A stretch of 64,000 bases of DNA from NCBI RefSeq assembly GCF_900129315.1, contig NZ_FQUS01000015.1, positions 62,001-126,000 on the forward strand. The letters run 5' to 3'. This DNA comes from Fodinibius roseus. GTDB lineage: Bacteria > Bacteroidota > Rhodothermia > Balneolales > Balneolaceae. A model generated the notes under the pieces. That model worked only from the letters and a program-made list of their open reading frames with translations. It had not been told where the DNA came from and searched no databases. Each line of letters starts with the position of its first letter. The first letter of the stretch is position 1. Of this stretch, positions 1-10,300 are shown in pieces. The position numbers and the translations under genes are program-made.

Positions 1-255
1 CCGAGCAATACGCCACAGGGAACCCGAGACGGTATGACAATGACCGATACCGGCATTTCTTACGACCTGCTTGATGAAAAAGCAAAAATTGTCTTTAATG
101 TGCGCGATGTGTTTGATGCCCAGAATTATAGCAACACGGTCAATACGGATGGAAACCCCGATACCGACTACTTTACCCACCGGGAATTCAGCTGGTCAAC
201 GCGTTCGTTTTCCCTGAACTTCCAGTACTTCTTCGGAAGTCAGCGGAACCGGTGA
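1..255 (+). CDS. Outer-membrane beta-barrel / TonB-dependent receptor, C-terminal fragment
   Basis: Only the last 84 codons are inside the window and the reading frame is open to the left edge. The visible part alternates polar and aromatic residues as in outer-membrane beta strands. It ends in an amphipathic last strand rich in Phe and Tyr (SFSLNFQYFFGSQRNR), close to the C-terminal signal of the outer-membrane beta-barrel (CarboxypepD_reg plus TonB receptor) family of Bacteroidota. The phrase VFNVRDVFDAQNYS is typical of the penultimate strands in that family. It is convergent with the sugar-acid dehydratase gene. The substrate cannot be judged from this fragment. Confidence 0.7.
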   Translation, partial: PSNTPQGTRDGMTMTDTGISYDLLDEKAKIVFNVRDVFDAQNYSNTVNTDGNPDTDYFTHREFSWSTRSFSLNFQYFFGSQRNR

Positions 256-261
256 GGGCGC

Positions 262-326
262 TATTTTTCCTTCACCTTGCTGAAGAAGAAATTTCCCGGT
301 GAGAAATCCTGGATAATCGCTCCGGC
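262..326. repeat. Dispersed 3'-end motif, copy 1
   Basis: A block containing CTTCACCTTGCTGAAG followed by ATTTCCCGGTGAGAAATCC. Very similar blocks occur near 31279-31332, 54541-54603, partly at 11012-11063, and inside the long MITE copies near 50073 and 55000. It lies between two convergent gene ends here. The CCCGG/CCTGG arms can form a short imperfect stem. Confidence 0.55.
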
Positions 327-332
327 TCCCGG

Positions 333-2051
333 CTAATGCGATTCCCTCCGGACGGCGCTCCCGGATCCCCCGGCCAGGAAATCCATGTCGGCTCCCAGGT
401 GGGCCTGCTGCACGTGGTCGATGTAGAGGCGGACGTAGCCCCGCTCGTAGTCGTGGGGAGGCGGATTCCACTGGGTTCTCCTTCGCTGCAGCTCCTGCTC
501 GGACACCTCGAGGTGGAGGCGCTTGTTTTCCACGTCGACCTCGATCATATCCCCGTTTTCCACCAGCGCCAGGGTCCCGCCGGCATACGATTCGGGGGAC
601 ACATGCAGGAATGCCGTGCCGTAGGCCGTACCGCTCATGCGCCCGTCGGAGATCCGAACCATATCGTCGACTCCCTGCCGGAGAATCTTTTTCGGCAGCG
701 TCATATTGCCAACCTCGGCCATTCCGGGGTAGCCTCTGGGACCCACATGCTTGAGGACCAGCACAGAGTCCGGGGTCACCTCCAGCTCGGGGTCATCGAC
801 CCGGGCGTGGTAATCCTCGATGGTTTCGAAGACTACGGCGGGTCCCCGGTGCCGGAGCAGCTCCTGGGAGGCCGCCGAGGTCTTGATCACGGCCCCGTCG
901 GGGCACAGGTTGCCCCGCACCACGGTGATTCCGGCCTCCCGCTGGAACGGCTCCTCGATGGAGGCGATCACATCGCGGTCGTAACAGGGAGCGTCCCGGT
1001 TATTATCCACCAGGGTTTTGCCATTGGCCGTTACCGGCTCTTGGCTTAAATGATCCTGCAGCTCGCAGATAACGGCCGGCAGCCCGCCCGCATAGTAAAA
1101 ATCTTCCATGTGATACTCCCCGGAAGGTTTCAGGTTCACCAGCAGCGGTACCTGGCTGCCATAGGTGTCAAAGTCCTCCAGGGCCAGGGGGACCCCGATG
1201 CGGCGGGCGATGGCCGTCAGGTGCACGATAAAATTGGTGGAGCCGCCAATGGCGGCGTTGATTTTAATAGCATTCAGGAAGGCCTCGCGGCTGAGGATCT
1301 CCGAGAGGGTAAGGTCTTTCTCCACCATCTCCACGATCCGCCGGCCCGAGCGGTGAGCCAGGACCTTGCGGCGGGCGTCGACGGCGGGAATCGCCGCGTT
1401 GCCGGGCAGGCTGATCCCCAGCGACTCCGCCATGGAGGCCATGGTGGAGGCGGTGCCCATAACCGCGCAGTGGCCGGCGCTGCGGCACATGGCCCCTTCA
1501 GCCTCCCGGAACGCTTCCGTGCTCAGATCGCCCACTTTGTGCTCGGCGGCAAACCGCCACACGTCGGTGGTGCCGATATCCTCCCCCCGGAACTTCCCTG
1601 TGAGCATGGGTCCCCCGGAGACCACGATCGCCGGGATATCCACGCTGCAGGCCCCCATCACCAGCGCGGGGGTGGTTTTGTCGCACCCGCACATCAGCAC
1701 GACCCCGTCGAGGGGATTGGCCCGAATCGATTCCTCAACATCCATGCTGGCCAGGTTCCGGTACAGCATGGCGGTGGGACGAATGAGCGTCTCGCCCAGC
1801 GACATGACGGGGAACTCCAGGGGAAGCCCGCCGGCCTCCCAAATTCCCCGCTTAACTGATTCTGCCAACTCCCGGAAATGAGCATTACAAGGCGTTAGCT
1901 CTGACCATGTGTTACAGATACCGATGACCGGTTTGCCCTCAAACTCGTCGGGGGGAAACCCCTGGTTCTTCATCCAGGCACGGTAGATGAAGCCGTCTTT
2001 TCCGCTTTTGCCAAACCAGTCGCTGCTTCTGAGTTTTTTGTCGGGGGACAT
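333..2051 (-). CDS. IlvD/Edd-family sugar-acid (pentonate-type) dehydratase
   Basis: A 572-residue IlvD/Edd dehydratase, which removes water from an aldonic acid to give a 2-keto-3-deoxy acid. The probable [2Fe-2S] ligands are C55 (NTWSELTPC), C123 (MCGCDKTTP) and C195 (SAGHCAVMGTAS). The catalytic serine lies in the late MSGTAYGT motif. The N-terminal half (WFGKSGKDGFIYRAWMKNQG, then GLPLEFPVMSLGE) matches L-arabinonate / D-xylonate / L-fuconate dehydratases better than dihydroxy-acid dehydratase of valine synthesis. It is the last gene of an SDR-lactonase-dehydratase operon, 82 bp after the lactonase. The exact sugar is not resolved. GC content is high in this gene compared with its flanks. 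Confidence 0.87.
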   Translation of the reverse strand: MSPDKKLRSSDWFGKSGKDGFIYRAWMKNQGFPPDEFEGKPVIGICNTWSELTPCNAHFRELAESVKRGIWEAGGLPLEFPVMSLGETLIRPTAMLYRNLASMDVEESIRANPLDGVVLMCGCDKTTPALVMGACSVDIPAIVVSGGPMLTGKFRGEDIGTTDVWRFAAEHKVGDLSTEAFREAEGAMCRSAGHCAVMGTASTMASMAESLGISLPGNAAIPAVDARRKVLAHRSGRRIVEMVEKDLTLSEILSREAFLNAIKINAAIGGSTNFIVHLTAIARRIGVPLALEDFDTYGSQVPLLVNLKPSGEYHMEDFYYAGGLPAVICELQDHLSQEPVTANGKTLVDNNRDAPCYDRDVIASIEEPFQREAGITVVRGNLCPDGAVIKTSAASQELLRHRGPAVVFETIEDYHARVDDPELEVTPDSVLVLKHVGPRGYPGMAEVGNMTLPKKILRQGVDDMVRISDGRMSGTAYGTAFLHVSPESYAGGTLALVENGDMIEVDVENKRLHLEVSEQELQRRRTQWNPPPHDYERGYVRLYIDHVQQAHLGADMDFLAGGSGSAVRRESH

Positions 2052-2133
2052 AGTATATGTTGTTTTGCTATTATGTTAACCTGTTAGGGGACGTTGCGGG
2101 CCAACCTGCGAGGGAGAACAGGCAATATTCATA

Positions 2134-3009
2134 TTACCCACCGAACCGGTGGGCGGGGCTGCCTGCAAAGGGGACGCTCGCTTTAAAAAGCGAACCCGAC
2201 AGCGGCCACCGCTGGATCTCTTTGCTTGACATATGCTCCCGGGCGGTGGTAATATAAAGCTCGCGGAACTCCGACCCGCCAAAGGTACAGGAGGTGACCT
2301 GCGGGACCGGCAGGTGGACTTCAAACAGGGTTTGGCCGCTGGCCGGGTCTATCCTTATTACTTTATTACCCCCGTACAAAGCCACCCACAGCGCTCCCTC
2401 CCGGTCGATCGTCATCCCGTCCGGGTAGCCTTCCTCTTCGTCCACTGTTCTCAGGACCTCCGGGTTGGCAATGTCTCCCGATTCCTGATCATAGGCAAAG
2501 GCCATGACCTGCCGGGTGGGCGTATCAATAAAGAAAAACCGGTCTTCGCTCCAGGCCATCCCGTTGGAGATAGTCAGATCCTGCAGCCTGACCTCCACTT
2601 CCAGGTTCTGGTCCAGGCTGTATAGGCTTCCCGCTCCCTTCTCCAGCTCATACGACAGGGTGCCCGCCCAGAACCGACCGGAAGGGTCGCTTTTGCCGTC
2701 GTTGAACCGGGTGCCGGTCCGGTCCGCTTCGGGGTCGGTGATGGGGGTTATCTGCCGGTCCGCCGGATCGTAGAAGGCAAAGCCCGATTGCAGGGCCATC
2801 ACCAGTCCGCCCTCCCGGCGAAGCCCGATCGCTCCCAGGTGTTCTCCGACATCATGCGCCCTGTTGCGATTGGTCAGAGGATCGTAGCGGAACAGAGTGC
2901 CCGACAGGATATCCACCCAGTACAGCCGGCCTTCCCGCTCGTCCCACACAGGCCCCTCGCCCAGCGTGGCATCGTGTTGGTATTCCATGGAAGCTTTTAC
3001 TTTCTGCAT
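2134..3009 (-). CDS. SMP-30/gluconolactonase/LRE family sugar lactonase
   Basis: A 291-residue six-bladed propeller of the SMP-30 / gluconolactonase family, expected to open the sugar lactone made by the preceding dehydrogenase. The metal-ligand motifs are visible: LGEGPVWDE near the N-terminus (Glu), FNDGKSDPSGRFWAGT (Asn) in the first third, and YPDGMTIDREG (Asp) in the second half. There is no signal peptide, so it is cytoplasmic. It starts 22 bp after the SDR gene. The last codons contain a CCCACCG/CGGTGGG hairpin next to the stop. The context points to an oxidative pentose, fucose or galactose route. Confidence 0.88.
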   Translation of the reverse strand: MQKVKASMEYQHDATLGEGPVWDEREGRLYWVDILSGTLFRYDPLTNRNRAHDVGEHLGAIGLRREGGLVMALQSGFAFYDPADRQITPITDPEADRTGTRFNDGKSDPSGRFWAGTLSYELEKGAGSLYSLDQNLEVEVRLQDLTISNGMAWSEDRFFFIDTPTRQVMAFAYDQESGDIANPEVLRTVDEEEGYPDGMTIDREGALWVALYGGNKVIRIDPASGQTLFEVHLPVPQVTSCTFGGSEFRELYITTAREHMSSKEIQRWPLSGSLFKASVPFAGSPAHRFGG

Positions 3010-3031
3010 AGTATCTCCGTATTTCCTGTCA

Positions 3032-3802
3032 TCAATCTTTTTTACTTCCCGCTATTTTAATGCCCATCCCGCCGTCAATGCGAATCGGCTGCCCGTTGAT
3101 AAATGAACCTTTGTCACTGGCAACGAACGCCACCAGCTCGCCGATATCATCCGGCTGGCCCATCCGTCCGGTAAGGTGCAAATCAATCGTTTCCTGGCGG
3201 ACCTGCTCCGGATCCGGTGACTGCCGGAAGGCGGACCGGTTCATCGGGGTATCTACGCCTCCCGGGCAGATGGCCACGCTGCGCACCCGGGGCGCGTAGT
3301 CCACGGCAATGCTGCGGGTAAGCCCGATCAGTGCCGACTTGGAGGCCGCGTAGGCCGCGACGTTCTGCTGGGTCACAAACGCCTGCACGCTCGACATGTT
3401 GACCACAATCCCTTCCCCGGCCTCCAACATATGCGGGATGGCATGCTTGGCGCACAGGAAGGCGCCCTTGAGATTGACCCCTAAAAGACGGTCCCAATCC
3501 TCCTCCGCCGTTTCGGTTACCGTGGAATAGTGCAGGATGCCGGCATTGTTGACCAGCACGTCCACCCCGCCCAAAGTTACGGCCGCTTGCCCCATGGCTT
3601 CTTCCACGTCGGATTCCCGGGAAACATCGCATTCTATGAAGTGTGCCCGGTCGCCGAGATCCGCGCACCGCTGCCGGCCGGCCTCTTCATCCACATCCAG
3701 GACCACCACATTCCCCCCTTGCCGGTAAAAAACCTCCGCGCAGCCGGCGCCGATGCCTTTGGCCCCTCCGGTTATCACAATGGTTTTATCTTTGAATGAC
3801 AT
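3032..3802 (-). CDS. SDR family oxidoreductase, probable sugar 1-dehydrogenase
   Basis: A 256-residue classical short-chain dehydrogenase. The cofactor loop TGGAKGIGAG is at residues 12-21, NNAG is near 90, and the catalytic Ser and Tyr-Lys lie in MSSVQAF and YAASKSALIG. An Asp after the second strand (VVLDVDEEA) suggests a preference for NAD. First gene of a three-gene minus-strand operon with a lactonase and an IlvD/Edd dehydratase, so it most likely oxidises an aldose to the lactone. The family is broad, and the substrate is inferred only from the neighbours. Confidence 0.85.
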   Translation of the reverse strand: MSFKDKTIVITGGAKGIGAGCAEVFYRQGGNVVVLDVDEEAGRQRCADLGDRAHFIECDVSRESDVEEAMGQAAVTLGGVDVLVNNAGILHYSTVTETAEEDWDRLLGVNLKGAFLCAKHAIPHMLEAGEGIVVNMSSVQAFVTQQNVAAYAASKSALIGLTRSIAVDYAPRVRSVAICPGGVDTPMNRSAFRQSPDPEQVRQETIDLHLTGRMGQPDDIGELVAFVASDKGSFINGQPIRIDGGMGIKIAGSKKD

Positions 3803-3911
3803 AAATAATGTATACAGATTAAGTTTTTTTAAGATACTTGCGAAACGGCTCCGTTTTTAATACCGATTCAGCCCGTATTTCTCACCATAAAACGTTGTGA
3901 AGTAACATGGA

Positions 3912-3990
3912 AAAAAGGACCCCAATCCTTTACTTCATTGGTTAACCACGACCAAAAACGGAGGAGTCCTCTTATTCAAACAATATGGGT
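3912..3990. repeat. Dispersed repeat pair, copy 1
   Basis: About 78 bp resembling 32647-32726 at roughly three quarters identity by eye. The shared core is TTGGTTAACC, then CAAAAACGG, GGAGTC and TTATTCAA. A GGACCCC/GGAGTCC imperfect inverted repeat spans it. Neither copy keeps an obvious intact gene, so both may be remnants of the same mobile element. The rest of the 3803-4190 gap shows nothing recognisable. Confidence 0.5.
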
Positions 3991-4190
3991 TAGCTGTATA
4001 ACCGGGGATTAAGTGAACGAAAACACTAATTATAACTACCCCTTAAACGTTTACCAAATGACACGGCACCTTTTTGTCTCATATGCTCTGCCGTATGCCC
4101 TGTTTAATTAAGGCCAAACGGCAAGTGCCCATCCGGGGAATTCGGATTCTTTACGGGAAGTACCAAGTGCGTACCCATCGTTTAAATAGT

Positions 4191-5735
4191 TCAACGGCCA
4201 ACCGCGTTGGAGTCCTTTTCAGACAGTACTGTACCGGCCTTTCCCCATCCCGTATCGACATACAAGTCCGAGAGTTGTTGTTGGAGTTCTTCAACTCCCC
4301 GGGGGGTTATCTTTGTTTGCCATACATAAAGTGACTCAAGACGGGGATTTTCCGCCAGGTACTTCAATCCTGTATCACTGACTTCTGTCTTGTATAGATT
4401 AAGATACTTCAACTGCTTAAGCGTGTTGAGTGCCTTGAGGCCCGGGTCTCCGATCTTCGTATGTTCAAGATTCAGACGTGTCAGGTTCTTAAACGCAGTC
4501 AAGACAGCGAGTGAACTGTCTTCCACAGTCGTTTTGGCCAGATCAAGCCAGACAACCTGCTGTGACAAAGGAAGCAACTGTTTTAAATACACACTATCCG
4601 CCGATTCAGGATATTTGACCTGCAAGAAATTCTTGTCCCGGACGATGAGTGAAATCTCGATACCCCTGCTGCGCAGCTGATTGACAACAGTGGAATCCGC
4701 CCCGGGAACGTTAGTCCCGGCAAGAAAGGGGGTGCCTTTCACGGTGAGCTTGTTCAAGGCTTCAGAAATGTGTTTCGGCACCTCCAATTCTGATATTTTC
4801 CGTTTGATTGGCGCCCCCTGATCGATCCACCAGGCAATCAGATCGATTTGATCGCCGGTTAGCTGCAGTTTGCCTTCCGGAGGCATGTGGTCGTCATCGG
4901 CCTCCGGAAGCAACAAGCGATAAACCAAGTTGCTGCTGTCTGCGCTACCTGCCTGCAAGACCGGACCGTTTTCTCCTCCCTTCATCAATTCATCATAACT
5001 CGTAAGTAGCAGTTCTCCTTTCTTTTTTTCCGGATTATGACAGGTCACGCATCGGGTATCCAGAATGGGGTGAATCACATCCGTGAACACCTGTGCCGAA
5101 TCGAGATCCTCAATTTTTTTTATGCCCTTTTTCCGTTTCGGTGGCAACCCGGCTACCGATCGAAGCGGTTCCGGCATATGACGGGTCAGATAGTCGGAAC
5201 CATGGGTCAGCGAGCCCCCGTAATGACCCGCTGCCATTAGACAGGCGACCATCAGCAACAAGATTCCTTCATACATTGTCCTGATCTTTGGTCGATCAAA
5301 AAACCTGGTCCGCAGAATAAAGGCTGACAGTGAAAGTACGGCTACCGTTATCCCGAGCCACATATGGGTCGAGAGCAAGTCCTCCCCATAACCGCCATCC
5401 AGGGACAGCAGGTACCCTGTCAGGACAGCTCCTATGGCACTAATACCACCCGAGAGCAAAGAAAAAGGTACCGCATTTTCCAACCCGGCCTCCTGAAATC
5501 GTTCCAGGCGCCCAAAACATTCCAGTAAAAAAGCCAGTAACAAAAATCCGATTGGCAAATGTACCAGCAGCGGATGGAATCGCCCAATAAACAGAATCAG
5601 ATCTGAGGATTCCCCGGCAACAGCAGGTTGTAGCAGGGCTGATACCGCGAATACCACCGCCGGTGACAATACTTCCGCTTGCGAATCGGCAGCAAGAATA
5701 AAAAATAAACCTATCAAACAAGAATTTCTCAGCAT
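4191..5735 (-). CDS. Membrane c-type cytochrome domain protein with leucine-rich repeats
   Basis: A 514-residue protein. Residues 1-40 are a signal or first hydrophobic segment. Residues 45-190 hold several membrane helices beginning FHPLLVHLPIGFLLL, as in DUF2231-type modules. A planctomycete-type cytochrome motif CVTCH lies near residue 230 and continues to HMPPEGKLQL and IAWWIDQGA. The C-terminal third has leucine-rich repeats (LTRLNLEHTKIGDPGLKAL, LKYLNLYKTEVSDTGLKYL). It follows the DUF1501 gene by 112 bp and probably belongs to the same operon. The substrate is unknown. The architecture suggests an envelope redox or binding protein. Confidence 0.8.
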   Translation of the reverse strand: MLRNSCLIGLFFILAADSQAEVLSPAVVFAVSALLQPAVAGESSDLILFIGRFHPLLVHLPIGFLLLAFLLECFGRLERFQEAGLENAVPFSLLSGGISAIGAVLTGYLLSLDGGYGEDLLSTHMWLGITVAVLSLSAFILRTRFFDRPKIRTMYEGILLLMVACLMAAGHYGGSLTHGSDYLTRHMPEPLRSVAGLPPKRKKGIKKIEDLDSAQVFTDVIHPILDTRCVTCHNPEKKKGELLLTSYDELMKGGENGPVLQAGSADSSNLVYRLLLPEADDDHMPPEGKLQLTGDQIDLIAWWIDQGAPIKRKISELEVPKHISEALNKLTVKGTPFLAGTNVPGADSTVVNQLRSRGIEISLIVRDKNFLQVKYPESADSVYLKQLLPLSQQVVWLDLAKTTVEDSSLAVLTAFKNLTRLNLEHTKIGDPGLKALNTLKQLKYLNLYKTEVSDTGLKYLAENPRLESLYVWQTKITPRGVEELQQQLSDLYVDTGWGKAGTVLSEKDSNAVGR

Positions 5736-5847
5736 TTGTTAACTTCTAATTTGGTACAACCATCCTCTTTCACAGGGCAGCCAGGTATGTATGGGGGGGT
5801 ACATTGGGAAGCTACCCCTATCATGTGGCGGCACTATCTTGCATGCA

Positions 5848-7308
5848 TCAGGTCAAAATATCTTCGATAACGTCACCATGCACATCGGTTAGGCGGAACC
5901 GGCGTCCCTGCTGTTTAAAGGTTAGTTTTTCATGGTCAATGCCCATCAGATATAGGATCGTTGCCTGTATGTCGTGGATATGTACCGGATTTTCCAGGAT
6001 GTTGTATCCGAAGTCATCGGTTTTGCCGTATTCAAATCCCGCCTTCACGCCGGCACCTGCCATCCACATAGTAAAGCACCGCGGGTGGTGATCCCGTCCG
6101 TACGTTTCATTAGTCAGCTTACCCTGGCAGTAGGAGGTGCGTCCGAACTCTCCGCCCCATACGACCAGGGTTTCCTCCAGAAGCCCCCGTTGCTTCAGGT
6201 CTTTGATCAACGCCGCCGAAGCCTGGTCAATGTCCTTACACTGCAGTGGCAACTGGTCGGGGATACCGTTGTGCTGATCCCAGCCCATATGATAAAGCTG
6301 GATAAACTTCACATCTCGTTCAGCCATCCGGCGGGCAAGCAGGCAGTTGGCGGCATAGGTTCCCGGCTTGCGGGCATCCTCTCCATACATATCAAATACC
6401 CAGTCCGGCTCGTCAGAGACATCCATCGTTTCCGGGACCGAAGTTTGCATCCGGTAGGCCATTTCGTACTGACTGATACGCGAAGTAATTTCCGGGTCTC
6501 CAAAACGGTTCAAATGAAGCTGGTTCAAATCTTTTAGCTTGCTAAGCATATTACGGCGACTCATTTTATTAACGCCTGGCGGGTCATTCAGATTCAATAC
6601 CGGATCTTTGCCGGAGCGGAACTGTACCCCCTGGTGAAGAGACGGAAGAAAACCGTTGCCCCATAAGCGGGAGTAGAGCGGTTGGTCGAACGGGCGCCCG
6701 GATCCCCGGGAAATAAGCACACTAAAAGCGGGCAGGTTTTCATTGTCAGAGCCGAGACCATAGCTGATCCAGGAACCCATACTGGGACGACCCGCTTGCT
6801 GGGAACCGGTTTGGATAAAGGTGATGGCCGGATCATGATTAATCGCATCAGTGTAGACTGACTTTATAAAACAAAGCTCATCGACTACTTCGGCGGTATG
6901 GGGCATCAACTCACTGACATAAATACCACTGTTGCCATGCCGCTGAAAGTCGTAATGTGAACCTGCCAGGGGCAGACCGTCCTGGTTGGCGGTCATGCCC
7001 GTAAGTCGCTGATCACCACGGACCGAAGGCGGCAGATCTTTCCCCTGCATCTCCCGAAGCATGGGCTTGTAATCAAACATATCCTGCTGAGAGGGTCCCC
7101 CGCTTTGGAACAGGTAAATGATACGTTTAGCCTTGGGTATGACATGCGGAGAATCCAGCACCCCCTCCAGGGGATCAGTATCGCTGGAAAACAGCGACTT
7201 GGGATCTAACAGGAACGCCAATGCCGCCGCACCGATCCCGAGACTGGTTTTAGAAAGAAAATGCCGACGATTCATATTACAGTTCAGCTTGTCAATTTCT
7301 TTAGACAT
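5848..7308 (-). CDS. DUF1501 domain protein, Tat-exported, sulfatase/alkaline-phosphatase-like fold
   Basis: A 486-residue DUF1501 protein. [20 protein letters not shown] near the N-terminus is a twin-arginine signal. An internal ATG at 7275 would give a more standard Tat leader. Conserved family features include [34 protein letters not shown] and [16 protein letters not shown]1501 proteins are related to the alkaline phosphatase / sulfatase superfamily and are nearly always paired with DUF1549/DUF1553 cytochrome proteins. Here the gap to that gene is only 6 bp. No catalytic activity is established for the pair. Confidence 0.88.
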   Translation of the reverse strand: MSKEIDKLNCNMNRRHFLSKTSLGIGAAALAFLLDPKSLFSSDTDPLEGVLDSPHVIPKAKRIIYLFQSGGPSQQDMFDYKPMLREMQGKDLPPSVRGDQRLTGMTANQDGLPLAGSHYDFQRHGNSGIYVSELMPHTAEVVDELCFIKSVYTDAINHDPAITFIQTGSQQAGRPSMGSWISYGLGSDNENLPAFSVLISRGSGRPFDQPLYSRLWGNGFLPSLHQGVQFRSGKDPVLNLNDPPGVNKMSRRNMLSKLKDLNQLHLNRFGDPEITSRISQYEMAYRMQTSVPETMDVSDEPDWVFDMYGEDARKPGTYAANCLLARRMAERDVKFIQLYHMGWDQHNGIPDQLPLQCKDIDQASAALIKDLKQRGLLEETLVVWGGEFGRTSYCQGKLTNETYGRDHHPRCFTMWMAGAGVKAGFEYGKTDDFGYNILENPVHIHDIQATILYLMGIDHEKLTFKQQGRRFRLTDVHGDVIEDILT

Positions 7309-7314
7309 AATTCT

Positions 7315-10300
7315 TTACTCCTTGGTTATGGTTTCGTCAAGGTTCAGTATGGTGCTGGCCACAATAGTTTTCGCAGCAAGCTCGGTCGTATCCAGTCCGG
7401 AGCCGACCGGATACTCCCCCACTTCGACTAAGGTATCCCCCCGTTGAGGTTGCGCCCGAAAAGCTTCCAGCTCTTGTCGGTATAGCTCCGAAAGCAGCTC
7501 AATCTCTTTGGTTTCCGGTGAGCGGGAAGTAGCCGCTTTAAAGGCAAAAGAAATTTGGCTCTGCAGGCTGTCGCCTCCCTCTTTTATCATCCGTTCGGCC
7601 AGCAAGCGGGAAGCTTCTACAAATTGCGGATCGTTTAGCGTGAACAGAGCCTGAAGCGGTGTACTTGTTTGATTTCGTTTTACAGAAGTATGACTACGAC
7701 TGGGGGTGTCGAACGTGGTCATGAACGGAGGTGGAGAAGTTCGCTTCCAGAAGGTATAGAGACTTCTCCTGTAAAGGGAATCCCCGTGATCCTGTATGTA
7801 TTCGGTCAGGTGCCGGCCCGACGTTTTTTCTTTCCATAACCCTTCCGGCTGATAGGGTTTCACGCTGGGGCCCCCGACCTTCTCTACCAACAGTCCACTC
7901 GCCGCCAGGGCATTATCGCGAATCATCTCCGCTGTCATGCGATACCGCGGTCCCCGGGCCAAGAATTTGTTAGCGGGATCTTTTTGTAATTTTTCTTCGG
8001 TCATAACCGCTGACTGCCGGTATGTTCGGGACATAACGATCTGTTTTTGCATCGCTTTTACGTCCCATCCGCTCTCACGAAAAGTAACGGCCAGCCAGTC
8101 CAGCAGTTCCGGATGCGAGGGAAGGGACCCTTGATTTCCGAAATCTCCAGGCGTATCTACTATTCCTTTCCCAAAATAATTTTGCCAGTACCGGTTGACG
8201 ATAACCCGGGATGTAAGCGGATTTTCAGGGCTTACGAGCCATCGGGCCAGCCCACGGCGATTTTTGGGCAAATCATCAGGAAAGTCCGTAATACTATTCG
8301 GTACGCCGGGTTTCACTTCCTCACCACGGTTGCTATATATCCCGCGTTTTAACAGATAGGTTTTGCGGGGCTTTATGCGTTCCCTCATCACCATTACTTC
8401 CGGCAGAGTATCGGTGAGCTGGCTCTTCCGGGTTCGCAAATCGTTAAGCTCCGAAAAATAGCTATTGAATTCTGCATCCTCTTGCAGCAAGTAGTGATCA
8501 AAAAGAAGCTGTTTTTGATACCGGCTCCGTAGTTCCGGTGACTGGGCCATTATACGAGCAAGCTCGTCGTTGTCCGCAAGCGCCAGTATCTCGGCACGGC
8601 TTAATCGGCGGCTGTATATTTTTATGTCATCAAGTTTTAACCCTTTATACTCAATTTTTTCAAATGATTTCCGCTCCCCAATCAAAAAATCCTGGGTTCG
8701 GTATTTTTCTACATTATCAGTGATATTTATATCCTTAAACAGTTCATCGTGCAGGGTCTGCGTTTTCCACTGTTTACCATCCACATAAATTCGTACTCCT
8801 TCAGCCTTGCTGGAGCCATCGTAGGTTATGGCTACATGACTCCACTGGTTTCGGGGCAGTTTTTCAAACGTTTTTACCTGTACGGCATTATAGGGCCACC
8901 CGTGAATGAGCCGAAATGAAATCCGGTTTTTATTCAGGGAAACGTCATACCCGCGATATCCGATATAAATGGCGCCCGTTTTAACCAAGACAGGTACTTC
9001 TTCGGCCGTGTCAGCCGGATTAATCCAAAAACCGAACGAAAAGGGGTCGGTACGTTCAACATTAGCGATATCGCCCATGTTGATGTAGTCCCCCTTATTA
9101 AACTCCAGGGCATCTCCCAGTTTACCACTCACTTTTTTAAGGTCTCCCTCGATGCTTCCGTTCAGCGTATCCTCAACGCTATTGTCGACGGACCTGTCCT
9201 GCACATTGTCAAAATGCATATGTGCCACCAGATCCTTGTTATCCGGGATGAAGGAGCCGGCAGATTGCTGGTTTTTCTGCCATAACGTAAACTCCTCTTG
9301 CTTTTCTTTCTCAAGAGCCCGGAGCTTTTGCTCCTGTTTACTTATCTCCGCATCAAGGTATTTGATCTGTTGTACGGCAGCGCTGTCGGGCAACAGCATG
9401 GTCGGCCCCGAGGCCCCGACATTGGGAATCTGTCCCGCTTCATTGACATTGTTAAAAAAGGCTGAAAACTCATAGTATTCTTTTTGAGAGAGCGGATCGT
9501 ATTTGTGGTCGTGGCAGCGGGCGCACTCCATCGTCATCCCCAGAAAGGCTGAGGCGGTGGTATTGGTCCTGTCCACTACATATTCTACGCGATATTCCTC
9601 GCCGACAATACCCCCTTCCTGATTTTGCATATGAACCCGGTTAAAACCAGTAGCCAGTTTTTGCTCACGCGTAGCGTCTGGCAGCAGATCCCCGGCAATC
9701 TGCCAAATGGTAAATTGATCGAAGGGCATATTTTTATTAAAGGCTTCAATTACCCAGTCTCTCCACGGCCACATGTGATTGGGACCATCATCCTGGTAGC
9801 CGTGGGTGTCGGCATAGCGAGCTACATCCAGCCACTCGGCGGCCATCCGTTCCCCATATGCGTTGGAGGCCAAAAGACGATCCACGGCCTTCTCGTAGGC
9901 ATTTTCTGAACGATCGGCAACAAATCGGTTTACCTCTTCGACGGTGGGAGGCAAGCCAGTCAGGTCAAAGGTGACCCGCCGGATCAATTTTTCTTTCGTG
10001 GCCTGGGGAGAGGGACTCATTCCTTGCTCTTCCATCCTGCTGAGCACAAAGTAATCAATCGGATTTTCCGGCCAGCTTCGATCCTGCACTTCCGGCAGCT
10101 CCGGCTTTTCCGGGGGAATGAAGGACCAGTGCCTTTTGTAATGGGCTCCTTGCTCAATCCACCTTGTAAGGATCGCGATTTCCCGTTCACTGAGATCCAG
10201 GTTCGACTCCGGGGGAGGCATCATGAAATCGGGGTCGTCCGAGGATATGCGTTTGTACATTTCACTTTGACGGGGGCTGCCGGGTTTTATGGCGTATCGA

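Noticed and set aside
336-1859. Long plus-strand frames
   Set aside because: They are complementary to the GC-rich dehydratase gene and have no recognisable protein features.
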